Shown here: piece by piece, positions 9,389 through 16,788 of the stretch
Position numbering within the stretch: the first letter of the stretch is position 1
Layout of the letters: the number at the start of each line of letters is the position of its first letter
Assembly: GCF_012911935.1 (NCBI RefSeq)
Contig: NZ_JAAXLA010000071.1
Coordinates: forward strand, 1-36,543
Length of the DNA: 36,543 nt
Reading direction: 5' to 3'
Source of the DNA: Pseudonocardia acidicola
GTDB lineage: Bacteria > Actinomycetota > Actinomycetes > Mycobacteriales > Pseudonocardiaceae
Notes under the pieces: generated by a model
The model's input: the letters and a program-made list of their open reading frames with translations, nothing else
What the model was told of the DNA's origin: nothing
Databases searched by the model: none
Program-made: the position numbers and the translations under genes

Positions 9389-10392
9389 GCCCCCTGCTCC
9401 GTCCTGCGGACCCGGACCACGGGCTTGCCGAGCCGCCGCTCGTCGGAGTCGACGTAGATGTGGGCGGCCGCGATGTCGTCGAAGTCGAAGACCCGGTCGA
9501 TGACCGGCGCGAACGCGCCCGTCGCCAGCCCGGCCCGGACGAAGTGCTCGGCGCGGCGCAGCCCGGCCGGGTCCTTGGTGACCTCGAACAGCGTGTACCT
9601 GCGCATCCACACCGGCCCGAACCGGTTGCCGGGGAACGGGGTGGGCTGCCCGCTGAGGTTGCCGTGCACGATGATCGTCCCGTTCGGCGCCATGGCCCGG
9701 GCCAGCTGCTCGACCTGGGGCCCGGCGACGGCGTCGAACGCGACCTGGGCGCCCTGCCCGCCGGTGGCGGCCAGGATCGCGTCGGTGAGGTCCTCGGTGT
9801 CGGTGGCGATCACCGAGGCGGCGCCGGCCTCGCGCAGCGCGTCGTGTTTCGCCGCGGTCCGGGTGGTCGCGATCGGGATCGCGCCGAGGTGGCGCACCAC
9901 CTGGATCGCGGCCATCCCGACGCTGTTGGTGGCCGCGGTGATCACCACGTGGTCGCCGGGGCGGACCCGGACGACTTCCTGCAGCGCGCCGTAGACCGTC
10001 ACGTACGGCATCCAGATCGCCGCGCCGGTGACCGCGTCCATCCCGTCGGGCCGAGCCACCAGCGCGGCGGCCGGGGCGATCGCCTCCTCGGCGTAGACCG
10101 GGTAGTCGTTCTGCGAGAACGCCGGGACCACGCTGACCGCGTCGCCGACCGCCCACCGGTCCACGTCCGGGCCCAGCTCCAGGATCTCCCCGGACGCCTC
10201 GTAGCCCAGCCCCGCGGGCAGCACCGGGTCGTCGATGTAGGTGCCCCGCCGGAAGTTGACCTCGGCGCGGTTCAGCCCGAACGCGTCGACGCGCATGCGC
10301 ACCTCGCCCGGGCCGGGGGAACGCACCGGGAGTTCCTCGTAGCGGAGCACCTCCGGGCCGCCGAGCTCGTGGAACCTGATCGTCCGAACCAT
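9385..10392 (-). CDS. Zinc-independent MDR oxidoreductase (quinone oxidoreductase-like)
   Basis: A 335-residue medium-chain dehydrogenase/reductase. The N-terminal GroES-like domain (LPVRSPGPGEVRMRV...GLNRAEV) lacks the structural-zinc Cys cluster. The Rossmann part has ATNSVGMAAIQVV in place of the usual AGAGGVG. It resembles NADPH:quinone reductases and zeta-crystallin-like enzymes; the substrate is unknown. Start: ATG at 10392 is preferred over an in-frame codon at 10401, because a -10 box TAGGGT lies seven bases upstream, giving a leaderless transcript. It is first in the probable operon with cbs, the MprF-like gene and the FrnE-like gene, and is divergent from the methyltransferase at 10427. 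Confidence 0.85.
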
Positions 10393-10399
10393 GATCCCC

Positions 10400-10405
10400 A
10401 CCCTA
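10400..10405 (-). promoter_or_regulatory. -10 box TAGGGT for the oxidoreductase/cbs operon
   Basis: TAGGGT on the minus strand is followed by seven bases and the ATG at 10392. This matches the TANNNT box of leaderless actinobacterial promoters. No -35 hexamer was recognised. It lies eight bases from the opposing -10 box of the divergent gene. Confidence 0.6.
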
Positions 10406-10413
10406 GGGCGCCG

Positions 10414-10419
10414 TAGGCT
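10414..10419 (+). promoter_or_regulatory. -10 box TAGGCT for the methyltransferase
   Basis: TAGGCT is followed by seven bases and GTG at 10427. The spacing implies transcription starting at or next to the start codon. It supports GTG 10427 over the earlier in-frame ATG at 10391, which lies upstream of this box. Confidence 0.6.
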
Positions 10420-10426
10420 GCGTGGC

Positions 10427-11023
10427 GTGTCCTCATCGCAGACAGGATTGCCCGGCGACTGGGGCCGCTGGCGCGAGCAGATCGACCTGACCGAGTACGA
10501 CGAGCGGTGGCGCCGGATGGCCGAGGCGGGGCAGAACCCGCACGGCGAGGCCGACCTCGTCGGGTGCTACGCGCCGTCGGCGGTGCTCGACGGCGGCTGC
10601 GGCACCGGCCGCGTCGCGATCGAGCTGGCCCGCCGCGGGATCGCGGTGGCAGGCGTGGACAGCGACCCCGAGATGATCGCGGCGGCGCGGGCCAAGGCGC
10701 CGTCGCTGCGCTGGCTCGCGGTGAGCCTGGTCGAGCTCGACCTCGACGACCGGTTCGACGTCGTGGTGCTGGCGGGGAACGTGGTCCCGTACATGGCGCC
10801 GGGCGAGCGGGCGGCCGGTGTCGCGGCGTGCGCGCAGCACCTCGCCCCGGGCGGGCGGCTGATCGCCGGGTTCACGCTGCAACCCGGCTGGCCTGCACTC
10901 GCCGACTACGACGGCTGGTGCGCCGCCGCCGGGCTGGAGCCCGAGGACCGCTGGGCCACCTGGGACCGCCGGCCCTACACCGACGGCTCCTACGCCGTCT
11001 GCGTGCACCGCCGCCGCGGCTGA
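10427..11023 (+). CDS. Class I SAM-dependent methyltransferase
   Basis: A 198-residue small Rossmann methyltransferase. The SAM-binding glycine loop is VLDGGCGTGRVAIEL (residues about 47-61), followed by the acidic VAGVDSDPEMI, and motif FDVVVLAGNVVPYM. No substrate domain is recognisable, so it is probably a small-molecule or lipid methyltransferase, as inference. Start: GTG at 10427 (MSSSQTGLPGDWG) is chosen because the -10 TAGGCT lies seven bases upstream. The start is only 34 bases from the start of the divergent oxidoreductase. Its 3' end converges on another methyltransferase gene, with nine bases between stops. Confidence 0.82.
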   Translation: MSSSQTGLPGDWGRWREQIDLTEYDERWRRMAEAGQNPHGEADLVGCYAPSAVLDGGCGTGRVAIELARRGIAVAGVDSDPEMIAAARAKAPSLRWLAVSLVELDLDDRFDVVVLAGNVVPYMAPGERAAGVAACAQHLAPGGRLIAGFTLQPGWPALADYDGWCAAAGLEPEDRWATWDRRPYTDGSYAVCVHRRRG

Positions 11024-11032
11024 CCCGGGCCG

Positions 11033-11830
11033 TCAGGGGCGGGCCAGGATCTCGCCGTTGAGCACCGTGAACCAGCCGTCGGGATGCGCCGCCCAGGCGC
11101 GCCAGCCGGCCGACATCGCGGCCAGGTCGTCACGGGTCGCGAGGCCGCGCTCGACCGCCTGCTCGGCCACCGCCGAGGACACGATTCGCTCCGCCCACAG
11201 GCCGCCCCACCACGCCCGGTCCTCCGGGGTCGCGTAGCACCACACCGACGCCGACGGCGTGACCTGGGAGAACCCGGCGGCCCGGGCCCAGGCCAGCAGT
11301 GCCCGGCCGGCGTCCGGCTCGGCGTCGTTGCCGCGGGCCACCCGGCGGTAGACGTCCAGCCAGGCGTCGAGCCGCTCGTCGTGCGGATACCAGGTCATCG
11401 CGGCGTAGTCGGCGTCGCGGGCGGCGACGATCCCGCCGGGCCGGGTGACCCGGCGCATCTGCACCAGCGCGGCCACCGGGTCGGACAGGTGCTGCAACAC
11501 CTGGTGGGCGTGCACGACGTCGTAGCAGCCGTCCGCGGCGTCGAGCCGGTAGACGTCGGCCTGGGCGAAGCTCACGTTCGCCAGCCCACCGGCGGCGGCC
11601 CGGGCCTCCTCCAGCGGCGCCGCGGCGGCGTCGATCCCGAGGACCCGGCCCGGCGCGACCCGCCGCGCCAGGTCGACGGTGATCGTGGCCGGCCCGCACC
11701 CGACGTCGAGCAGATCCATCCCGGGCCGCAGGTGCGGCAGCAGATGACCGGCCGAGTTCTCCGCCGTCCGCCGGCGGTGCGAGCGGAGCACGCTGTCGTG
11801 GTGGCCGTGGGTGTAGGTGTCGCTCGCCAT
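11033..11830 (-). CDS. Class I SAM-dependent methyltransferase (UbiE/MenG-like)
   Basis: A 265-residue methyltransferase of the Methyltransf_11/25 type. The N-terminal YTHGHHDSVLRSHRRRTAEN is characteristic of a common actinobacterial group. SAM motif I is LLDVGCGPATITVDLA, motif II VLGIDAAAAPLEEA, and the post-I acidic motif is ADVYRLD. YDVVHAHQVLQHLSDP follows, then VTRPGGIVAARDADYAAMTWYP. The substrate is not known; an ubiquinone/menaquinone-type role is not supported by neighbours. The ATG at 11830 has a -10-like CAGACT six bases upstream, suggesting a leaderless message. It is read in the same direction as aroE, 37 bases downstream of the aroE stop. Confidence 0.84.
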   Translation of the reverse strand: MASDTYTHGHHDSVLRSHRRRTAENSAGHLLPHLRPGMDLLDVGCGPATITVDLARRVAPGRVLGIDAAAAPLEEARAAAGGLANVSFAQADVYRLDAADGCYDVVHAHQVLQHLSDPVAALVQMRRVTRPGGIVAARDADYAAMTWYPHDERLDAWLDVYRRVARGNDAEPDAGRALLAWARAAGFSQVTPSASVWCYATPEDRAWWGGLWAERIVSSAVAEQAVERGLATRDDLAAMSAGWRAWAAHPDGWFTVLNGEILARP

Positions 11831-11836
11831 GCCGAC

Positions 11837-11842
11837 AGTCTG
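11837..11842 (-). promoter_or_regulatory. -10-like box CAGACT for the UbiE-like methyltransferase
   Basis: CAGACT on the minus strand is six bases before the ATG at 11830, the same spacing and sequence as the box before the SDR gene at 15253. It is inside the 37-base gap after aroE, so the methyltransferase may be transcribed on its own. Confidence 0.45.
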
Positions 11843-11867
11843 CCCGAGCCCCTCCGGCGTCGGCGCG

Positions 11868-12710
11868 TCAGGAACTGCGGGCGAGCACCGCGGCGTCCAA
11901 GGCCGCCCGCATGGCCTCGACCGGCCCCGGCCGGCCCGTCATCAGCTCGACCTGCGCGACGGCCTGGTGCAGCAGCATCGCCAGCCCGCTGACCACGGTG
12001 CAGCCGGCCGCGGCGGCGCCGGCGGCGAACGCGGTCGGCCACGGTGCGTAGATGACGTCGACGACGGTGGTGGACGGCGACCACGAGGCCGCGGCCAGCG
12101 CGTCGGCGGCGCCCGCGGGCAGGGTGGAGATCACGACGTCGGCGTCGGCGAGTTCGGCGGCGGCCCGCGCCGGGTCGGTCAGCGCCGCCCTGACCGTGGG
12201 CGACACCCCGAGCCGGTCGGCGGCGGCCTGCAGCTCGCCGGCCCGCGCGGTGTCGCGCACCAGCACCAGTGGATCGTCGGTCCCCAGCTCGCGCAGCGCG
12301 GCCAGCGCGGCCTGCGCGGTCCCGCCGGCGCCCAGCACCACCGCGCGGCCGGCCCGGCCGGCCCCGGCCTCGCGCAGCGCGGCCACGATGCCGATGACGT
12401 CGGTGTTCTCCGCGAGCCGCCCGCCGGGGCCCAGGACCAGCGTGTTCGCCGCCCCGGTGGCCTCGGCCAGCGGACAGACGCGGTCGGCGACCTGCAGCGC
12501 GACCCGCTTGAGCGGCATGGTCAGCGACAGCCCCGCCCACTCCGGGCCGAGCGCGTCGACGAACCCGGGCAGGCCCGCCTCGTCGCACTCGTGCGCGTCG
12601 TAGCTCCACCCGTCGAGGCCCAGCGCTGCGTAGGCGGCGCCGTGCAGCACCGGGGACAACGAGTGCCGGATGGGGGAGCCGAGCACAGCGGCCCGTCGTG
12701 CGCTGGTCAT
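11868..12710 (-). CDS. aroE: Shikimate dehydrogenase
   Basis: A 280-residue NADPH-dependent enzyme reducing 3-dehydroshikimate to shikimate for aromatic amino acids and other chorismate products. The shikimate-binding serines lie in GSPIRHSLSPVLH (residues about 11-23). The catalytic Lys is in LSLTMPLKR, the Asp in ENTDVIGI, and the NADPH loop is VLGAGGTAQAAL. The C-terminal SGLAMLLHQAVAQVELMTG carries the conserved Gln. The ATG at 12710 is six bases after CATACT, consistent with leaderless expression. It is divergent from the ABC transporter operon and not in the usual ruvX/mltG/aroE neighbourhood, as far as the window shows. Confidence 0.93.
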   Translation of the reverse strand: MTSARRAAVLGSPIRHSLSPVLHGAAYAALGLDGWSYDAHECDEAGLPGFVDALGPEWAGLSLTMPLKRVALQVADRVCPLAEATGAANTLVLGPGGRLAENTDVIGIVAALREAGAGRAGRAVVLGAGGTAQAALAALRELGTDDPLVLVRDTARAGELQAAADRLGVSPTVRAALTDPARAAAELADADVVISTLPAGAADALAAASWSPSTTVVDVIYAPWPTAFAAGAAAAGCTVVSGLAMLLHQAVAQVELMTGRPGPVEAMRAALDAAVLARSS

Positions 12711-12716
12711 CGGGCC

Positions 12717-12722
12717 AGTATG
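12717..12722 (-). promoter_or_regulatory. -10 box CATACT for aroE
   Basis: CATACT (minus strand, preceded by GGG) is six bases from the aroE ATG at 12710. It is a good match to an extended actinobacterial -10 and again implies a leaderless or near-leaderless message. Confidence 0.55.
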
Positions 12723-12738
12723 CCCAGCCGGTTCCCGC

Positions 12739-12768
12739 GGGCCGACGGGTCTGCATCCCGTCCGGCCC
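12739..12768. repeat. Inverted repeat between aroE and the ABC exporter operon
   Basis: Arms 12739-12749 and 12757-12768 pair completely apart from one bulged base, around a 7-base loop. The repeat lies 17 bases upstream of the aroE -10 box and 76 bases before the ABC ATPase start. It could be an operator serving either direction; no regulator gene is adjacent. Confidence 0.4.
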
Positions 12769-12844
12769 CTGGGGTCGCCGGCCCCGGCCCGGGCGGACCG
12801 TTCGGCCCTGCCGCCGGCGCCGGGCCGGGCCGACGATCCGCGGT

Positions 12845-13867
12845 ATGACCCACCCGAGGCCGGCGCGCGGCCCCACCCCCGAGGCCGGCGCGGGCGCGCG
12901 CCCGATCATCGAGGTGGACGGGCTGGCGAAGCGTTTCGGCGAGTTCGAGGCCGTCGCCGGGGTGGGTTTCACCGTCGGGGCCGGGGAGACCTTCGGGTTC
13001 CTCGGACCGAACGGCGCCGGCAAGTCGACCACGATCAACATGCTGTGCACGCTGCTGCGCCCGACCGCAGGGTGGGCCCGGGTCGCGGGGTTCGACGTCG
13101 CGGCGCAACCCGCTCAGGTGCGTCGCCGGATCGGGCTCGTCTTCCAGGACTCGACGCTGGACACCTACCTGACCGCCGCGGAGAACCTGCGCTTCCACGC
13201 CGAGCTCTACGGCCTGCACCGCGCCGACTACCGCCGCCGGTCCGCGCAGCTGCTGGAGATGGTGGAGCTGTGGGACCGCCGCGACGAACTCGTGCGCACC
13301 TTCTCCGGGGGAATGCGCCGCCGCCTGGAGATCGCGCGGGGGCTGTTGCACGCGCCGAGGGTGTTGTTCCTCGACGAGCCGACGCTGGGCCTGGACCCGC
13401 AGACCCGGGCGCACATCTGGTCCTACCTCGAGCAGCTCCGCACCGCGGAGGGCACCACCGTCTTCCTCACCACCCATCACCTCGACGAGGCGGAGAACTG
13501 CGATCGGGTCGCGATCATCGACCACGGGCGCATCGTCGTCGACGACCCGCCGGACGTGCTGCGCGCCAGGGTCGGCCGGGACCGCATGGTCCTGCGCACC
13601 GCCGACGACACGGCGGCAGCCGTCGCCCTGCGCGACCGCTTCGGCATCGACGCCGTCACCGCGAACGGCGCCCTGCGGTTCGGTGTGGCCGACGGCGAGT
13701 CGTTCGTGCCGGATCTGGTCACCGGGCTCGGGGTCCGGGTGCTCGCGGTACGGACCGAGCGGCCCACCCTCGACGACGTCTTCATGACCTACACCGGCCG
13801 CTCGATGCGCGACGCCCACACCGGAGCCACCGAGCAGAGGCGGACGTTCGCCCGGATGCGGAGGTGA
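12845..13867 (+). CDS. ABC exporter ATP-binding protein (DrrA-like)
   Basis: A 340-residue ATPase of the DrrA/ABC-2 exporter class. Walker A is GPNGAGKST, the Q-loop lies in LVFQDSTLD, the signature is FSGGMRRRLEIA, Walker B is VLFLDEPTLGLDP, and the switch His is in TTHHLDEAE. Residues about 255-320 form a DUF4162-like C-terminal domain (RDRMVLRTADD...TLDDVFMTYTGRS), typical of drug or lipid exporters. It should energise the permease encoded six bases downstream. ATG at 12845 is chosen since the family begins just before IIEVDGLAKRFGEF. The substrate is unknown; DrrAB proteins export anthracyclines or, in mycobacteria, lipids. Confidence 0.91.
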   Translation: MTHPRPARGPTPEAGAGARPIIEVDGLAKRFGEFEAVAGVGFTVGAGETFGFLGPNGAGKSTTINMLCTLLRPTAGWARVAGFDVAAQPAQVRRRIGLVFQDSTLDTYLTAAENLRFHAELYGLHRADYRRRSAQLLEMVELWDRRDELVRTFSGGMRRRLEIARGLLHAPRVLFLDEPTLGLDPQTRAHIWSYLEQLRTAEGTTVFLTTHHLDEAENCDRVAIIDHGRIVVDDPPDVLRARVGRDRMVLRTADDTAAAVALRDRFGIDAVTANGALRFGVADGESFVPDLVTGLGVRVLAVRTERPTLDDVFMTYTGRSMRDAHTGATEQRRTFARMRR

Positions 13868-13873
13868 CGCCCG

Positions 13874-14761
13874 ATGACGTCGAACCCGGTGGCCCCCCGG
13901 ACCCGGACCGGACCCGCAGCACCCTTCGCGGTGCCGCCGGACCGGCCCGGTCCCGTCCTGGAGCTGCGCGGGGTGCACGTGGTGTGGGAGCGCGAGCTGA
14001 TCCGGTTCCTGCGCAACCGGCTGCGCATCGTCACCTCGCTGGTGCAGCCGATCCTGTTCCTGTTCGTGCTCGGCACCGGCCTGAGCCGGCTCGGCCCGGC
14101 CACGGGCGGATACGACTACCGGACCTTCGTCTTCCCCGGCATCGTCGCGATGACCGTCATGTTCACGGCGATCTTCAGCGCGGTGTCGATCGTCTGGGAC
14201 CGTGAGTTCGGCTTCCTGCGCGAGATGCTCGTCGCCCCGGTCAGCCGGACCTCGCTGGTGGTGGGCAAGATCCTGGGCGGGGCGACGGTGGCGACCCTGC
14301 AGGGGCTGCTCATCCTGGCCTTCGCCGGCGCGGTGGGCATCCCGTACTCCCCGGCGCTGCTCGCCGTCCTGGTCGGGCTGATGCTGCTGGCCGCGCTGGT
14401 GATCACCGCGATCGGGGTCCTGATCGCGAGCGGGATCCACCAGATGGAGGCCTTCCAGGCGGTCCTGCAGTTCGTCGCGATGCCGATGTTCTTCCTCTCC
14501 GGCGCGATGTTCCCGCTGACCGGGCTACCGGCGTGGCTGCACGGGCTGACCGTCCTGGACCCGCTGACCTACGTCGTCGACCCGATGCGCCGCGCCGTGC
14601 TGGCCGCGATCGGCACGCCGCCCGCACTCATGGCGCGGCTCGCCCCCGGGGTCAGCTGGGGTGACTGGATCGTCCCCACCGGCGTCGAGATGGCGCTGCT
14701 GGTCGCGCTCGCCGTGCTGGCCGCGGCCGTCGCCGTCCGCCGGTTCGGCCACACCGACTGA
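13874..14761 (+). CDS. ABC-2 type exporter permease (DrrB-like)
   Basis: A 295-residue integral membrane partner of the preceding ATPase. After a roughly 35-residue Pro-rich cytosolic leader comes WERELIRFLRNRLRIVTSLVQPILFLF, the typical ABC-2 coupling helix and first membrane segment. Five more hydrophobic segments follow (FVFPGIVAMTVMFTAIFSAV; ATLQGLLILAFAGAVGI; ALLAVLVGLMLLAALVITAIG; VAMPMFFLSGAMFPLTG; MALLVALAVLAAAVAV). FFLSGAMFPLTGLP is the ABC-2 signature. It is in the same operon as the ATPase, six bases after its stop, and converges on the MSMEG_0570-family gene with 12 bases between the stops. Confidence 0.91.
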   Translation: MTSNPVAPRTRTGPAAPFAVPPDRPGPVLELRGVHVVWERELIRFLRNRLRIVTSLVQPILFLFVLGTGLSRLGPATGGYDYRTFVFPGIVAMTVMFTAIFSAVSIVWDREFGFLREMLVAPVSRTSLVVGKILGGATVATLQGLLILAFAGAVGIPYSPALLAVLVGLMLLAALVITAIGVLIASGIHQMEAFQAVLQFVAMPMFFLSGAMFPLTGLPAWLHGLTVLDPLTYVVDPMRRAVLAAIGTPPALMARLAPGVSWGDWIVPTGVEMALLVALAVLAAAVAVRRFGHTD

Positions 14762-14773
14762 CGGGGCCGTGCG

Positions 14774-15067
14774 TCACGCCCAGCGGCGGAAGCGCTCGAC
14801 CGTCACGGCGGGACCCTCGGTGCCCGTGAACCGCGCGGCGGCCTGTTCGATCCGGGCGATCGAGATCGCCGACTCCGCGCACCCCATCCCGTACTTGGCG
14901 CGCACCCGGTCGCCGGCGATCTGCAGGGACTCCCGGCTGCGTGCGACGAAGTCCGCCAGCGGATAGACCTGCCCCGCCTCGAAGTACTCCTCGACGATCA
15001 GCGAGGGGGAGTAGAAGGTCTGGACCGACCCGTCCGGCCAGCGGGTGTCGAACAGGACCTCGGGCAC
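14774..15067 (-). CDS. MSMEG_0570 family nitrogen starvation response protein
   Basis: A 97-residue protein that fits the MSMEG_0570 family: MPEVLFDTRWPDGS, then YSPSLIVEEYF, YPLADFVARSRESLQIA and RVRAKYGMGC, ending near IEQAAARF. Members are induced by nitrogen limitation in Mycolicibacterium smegmatis and normally sit in a conserved cluster (MSMEG_0565-0572). That cluster is absent here, so this is an orphan copy; its biochemical role is unknown. The GTG at 15067 is preferred because AGAGGAG lies four bases upstream and the product then starts at the family's MPEV. Longer upstream frames are non-family sequence. Confidence 0.85.
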   Translation of the reverse strand: MPEVLFDTRWPDGSVQTFYSPSLIVEEYFEAGQVYPLADFVARSRESLQIAGDRVRAKYGMGCAESAISIARIEQAAARFTGTEGPAVTVERFRRWA

Positions 15068-15240
15068 GGTGCTCCTCTCGGGGAATCCGATCAACGCGTC
15101 ACGGTAACCCGAGTGGCGGCGCAGGCTCGCCCGGCCCGGCGTCACCCGCGGCGGGCGAGCCGGAAACCGGTGCCGGCCCCGGACCAGGGGCGGGCGCCCC
15201 GACGGCGAGGAGCAGCCGATGCGGCGGGTCCGCACGATGA

Positions 15241-15246
15241 CAGACT
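15241..15246 (+). promoter_or_regulatory. -10-like box CAGACT for the DprE2-like gene
   Basis: CAGACT followed by six bases and the GTG at 15253. It supports that GTG as the start of a leaderless message. Confidence 0.5.
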
Positions 15247-15252
15247 TGCCGC

Positions 15253-15996
15253 GTGGGTGAGACGGTGCTGGTCCTGGGTGGCCGCAGTGAGATCGGGATC
15301 GCGGTGGCCGAGCGGCTGGCCCGCGGCGGCGCCGGCACGGTGATCCTCGCCGCGCGGCGCAGCGCCGACCTCGACGACGAGGAGAAGCGGATGCGCGCGG
15401 CCGGGGCCACCACTGTGGTCCGGGTCGAGTTCGATGCGGACGACCTGCCCGGGCACCGCGCGGTCCTCGACGACGTCGTGGCCCGGCACGGCCGGCTCGA
15501 CACCGTCGTCGTCGCGTTCGGGATCCTCGGCGAGCAGGCCCGCGCGGAGACCGACGCCGAGCACGCCGTCCAGATCGTGCACACCGACTACGTCGCGCAC
15601 GTGCACATGCTGACCCTGCTGGCGAACCTGCTGCGCGCCCAAGGCCGCGGCACGCTCGTCGTCTACTCGTCGGTGGCCGGGGTACGGGTGCGGCGGGCGA
15701 ACTACGTCTACGGCTCGGCCAAGGCCGGACTCGACGGGTTCGCCTCCGGGATGGCCGACGCGCTGCACGGCAGCGGGGTGCGGTTGTTGCTGGTCCGGCC
15801 CGGGTTCGTGATCGGCCGGATGACCGCGGGGATGTCACCGGCCCCGCTGTCCAGTACACCCGACCAGGTCGCCGACGCCACCGTGCGGGCGCTGCGGGCC
15901 GGCCGCGGCGAGGTGTGGGTGCCCGCCGTGCTGCGGCCGGTGTTCTTCGGGATGCGGCTGCTGCCGCGGGCGATCTGGCGGCGGTTGCCGCGCTGA
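15253..15996 (+). CDS. SDR oxidoreductase, DprE2-like
   Basis: A 247-residue short-chain dehydrogenase resembling DprE2, the decaprenylphosphoryl-2-keto-ribose reductase that, with DprE1, makes the arabinose donor DPA for arabinogalactan. Family-specific features are LVLGGRSEIGIAVAERL (NAD(P) loop), IVHTDYVAHVHMLTLLAN, YSSVAGVRVRRANYVYGSAK with Tyr and Lys of the YxxxK pair, LVRPGFVIGRMTAGM, and the C-terminal VWVPAVLRPVFFGMRLLPRAIWRRLP. No dprE1 is adjacent in this window, so it could be a paralogue or the dprE1 may be elsewhere. The GTG start at 15253 is supported by the -10 box CAGACT six bases before it. Confidence 0.85.
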   Translation: MGETVLVLGGRSEIGIAVAERLARGGAGTVILAARRSADLDDEEKRMRAAGATTVVRVEFDADDLPGHRAVLDDVVARHGRLDTVVVAFGILGEQARAETDAEHAVQIVHTDYVAHVHMLTLLANLLRAQGRGTLVVYSSVAGVRVRRANYVYGSAKAGLDGFASGMADALHGSGVRLLLVRPGFVIGRMTAGMSPAPLSSTPDQVADATVRALRAGRGEVWVPAVLRPVFFGMRLLPRAIWRRLPR

Positions 15997-16025
15997 GCTG
16001 CATCGTCCCGGTGCACGTCCCAGGG

Positions 16026-16195
16026 CGGCCGGGCGGACCGAAGATCCGCTCCCGGACCACGTCGGCGAGCTTCGTCCCGGTGAGCCGCTCGATGAGCAGG
16101 CCCCGGGAGCACGGTGTCGGTGGTGGACGATCGCCGCTACCGGCCGCAGCGCCGAGTGCTGTCGCGCAGCGCCACCAGGATCCTGCGTCGAGCGG
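16026..16195 (-). pseudogene. Remnant of a serine hydrolase (class C beta-lactamase/EstB family)
   Basis: In one minus frame, 16028-16102 encodes GLLIERLTGTKLADVVRERI followed by FGPPG, the helix after the YxN motif in beta-lactamase/D-aminopeptidase-family serine hydrolases. The flanking sequence on both sides reads out of family in that frame, and neither the SxxK nor the YxN motif is present. About 25 codons remain clear. It is a decayed fragment, not an active enzyme. Confidence 0.55.
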
Positions 16196-16326
16196 CAGGA
16201 TGATCCTCCAGGCGCGGGCCCCTGACGCCGGTGGGCGGGCGGGCCGTCCTGCGCCGCACAGGGCCGTGCGCGCATTCACCCCGCACGGGTGGAGGCCGGC
16301 GGCGCGCGTCCCATTACGACTACGGC

Positions 16327-16605
16327 ATGTGCCTGTTCATCATCCTGCTGCTCTTCGGACCGCGGACGGCCATCGTCATCTGGTGGCTGATCGCCCCACT
16401 GCGCTGGAGCGCCACCTTCGGGTCATTCCTGGTGCCGTTTCTGGGCTTCCTGTTCCTGCCCTGGACGACGCTGATGTACGTCCTCGTGGCGCCGGGGGGC
16501 ATCGTCGGTTTCGACTACCTGTGGCTGGCGCTGGCGCTGCTCGCCGACATCTCCAGCTACGCCGGGAGCGGCGTCTACGGCCGCCGACGCCGGGTCGCGG
16601 CGTGA
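16327..16605 (+). CDS. Small conserved actinobacterial membrane protein
   Basis: A 92-residue hydrophobic protein with three predicted membrane segments: CLFIILLLFGPRTAIVIWWL at about 2-21, FLVPFLGFLFLPWTTLMYVLVA at about 33-54 and GFDYLWLALALLADI at about 60-75. A basic tail (YGRRRRVAA) places the C-terminus in the cytoplasm. The segment LGFLFLPWTTLMYVL is a hallmark of a widespread actinobacterial family of unknown function. ATG at 16327 is chosen; an in-frame extension to 16231 would add charged, unconserved residues. There is no strong ribosome-binding site. Confidence 0.75.
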   Translation: MCLFIILLLFGPRTAIVIWWLIAPLRWSATFGSFLVPFLGFLFLPWTTLMYVLVAPGGIVGFDYLWLALALLADISSYAGSGVYGRRRRVAA

Positions 16606-16766
16606 ATCCCGGGCGCGGAGCCAGCGCGCGGCACGTCGATGACGAACAGGGACGAACAGGCAGGGCGCCGACCCGGGAGCCGGTCGTGATTCCCGGAGAT
16701 GACGCCGCCCGGGCATCGGGCCCCCGGGCACGGCGGCGCCGGACCCCGGCGGGCGTCCCGGCGCGG

Positions 16767-16788
16767 ATGGGCGACCATGGTCGCCCAT
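16767..16788. promoter_or_regulatory. 22-bp perfect palindrome over the dipeptidase start codon
   Basis: ATGGGCGACCA followed by its exact reverse complement covers 16767-16788; the last two bases are the first two of the start codon (ATG 16787-16789). CATGGT, in the centre, could be the -10 of a leaderless promoter (five bases before ATG). It is a candidate operator or start-masking hairpin. Confidence 0.6.

Noticed and set aside
11020..11036. Hairpin between the two convergent methyltransferase stops
   Set aside because: Only a 5-bp stem, explained in part by the complementary TGA/TCA stop codons.
15068..15110. Possible GlnR-type nitrogen box upstream of the MSMEG_0570-family gene
   Set aside because: The AC steps at 15094 and 15107 are 11 bases apart, not the nine expected of the GlnR motif, and the flanks do not fit.
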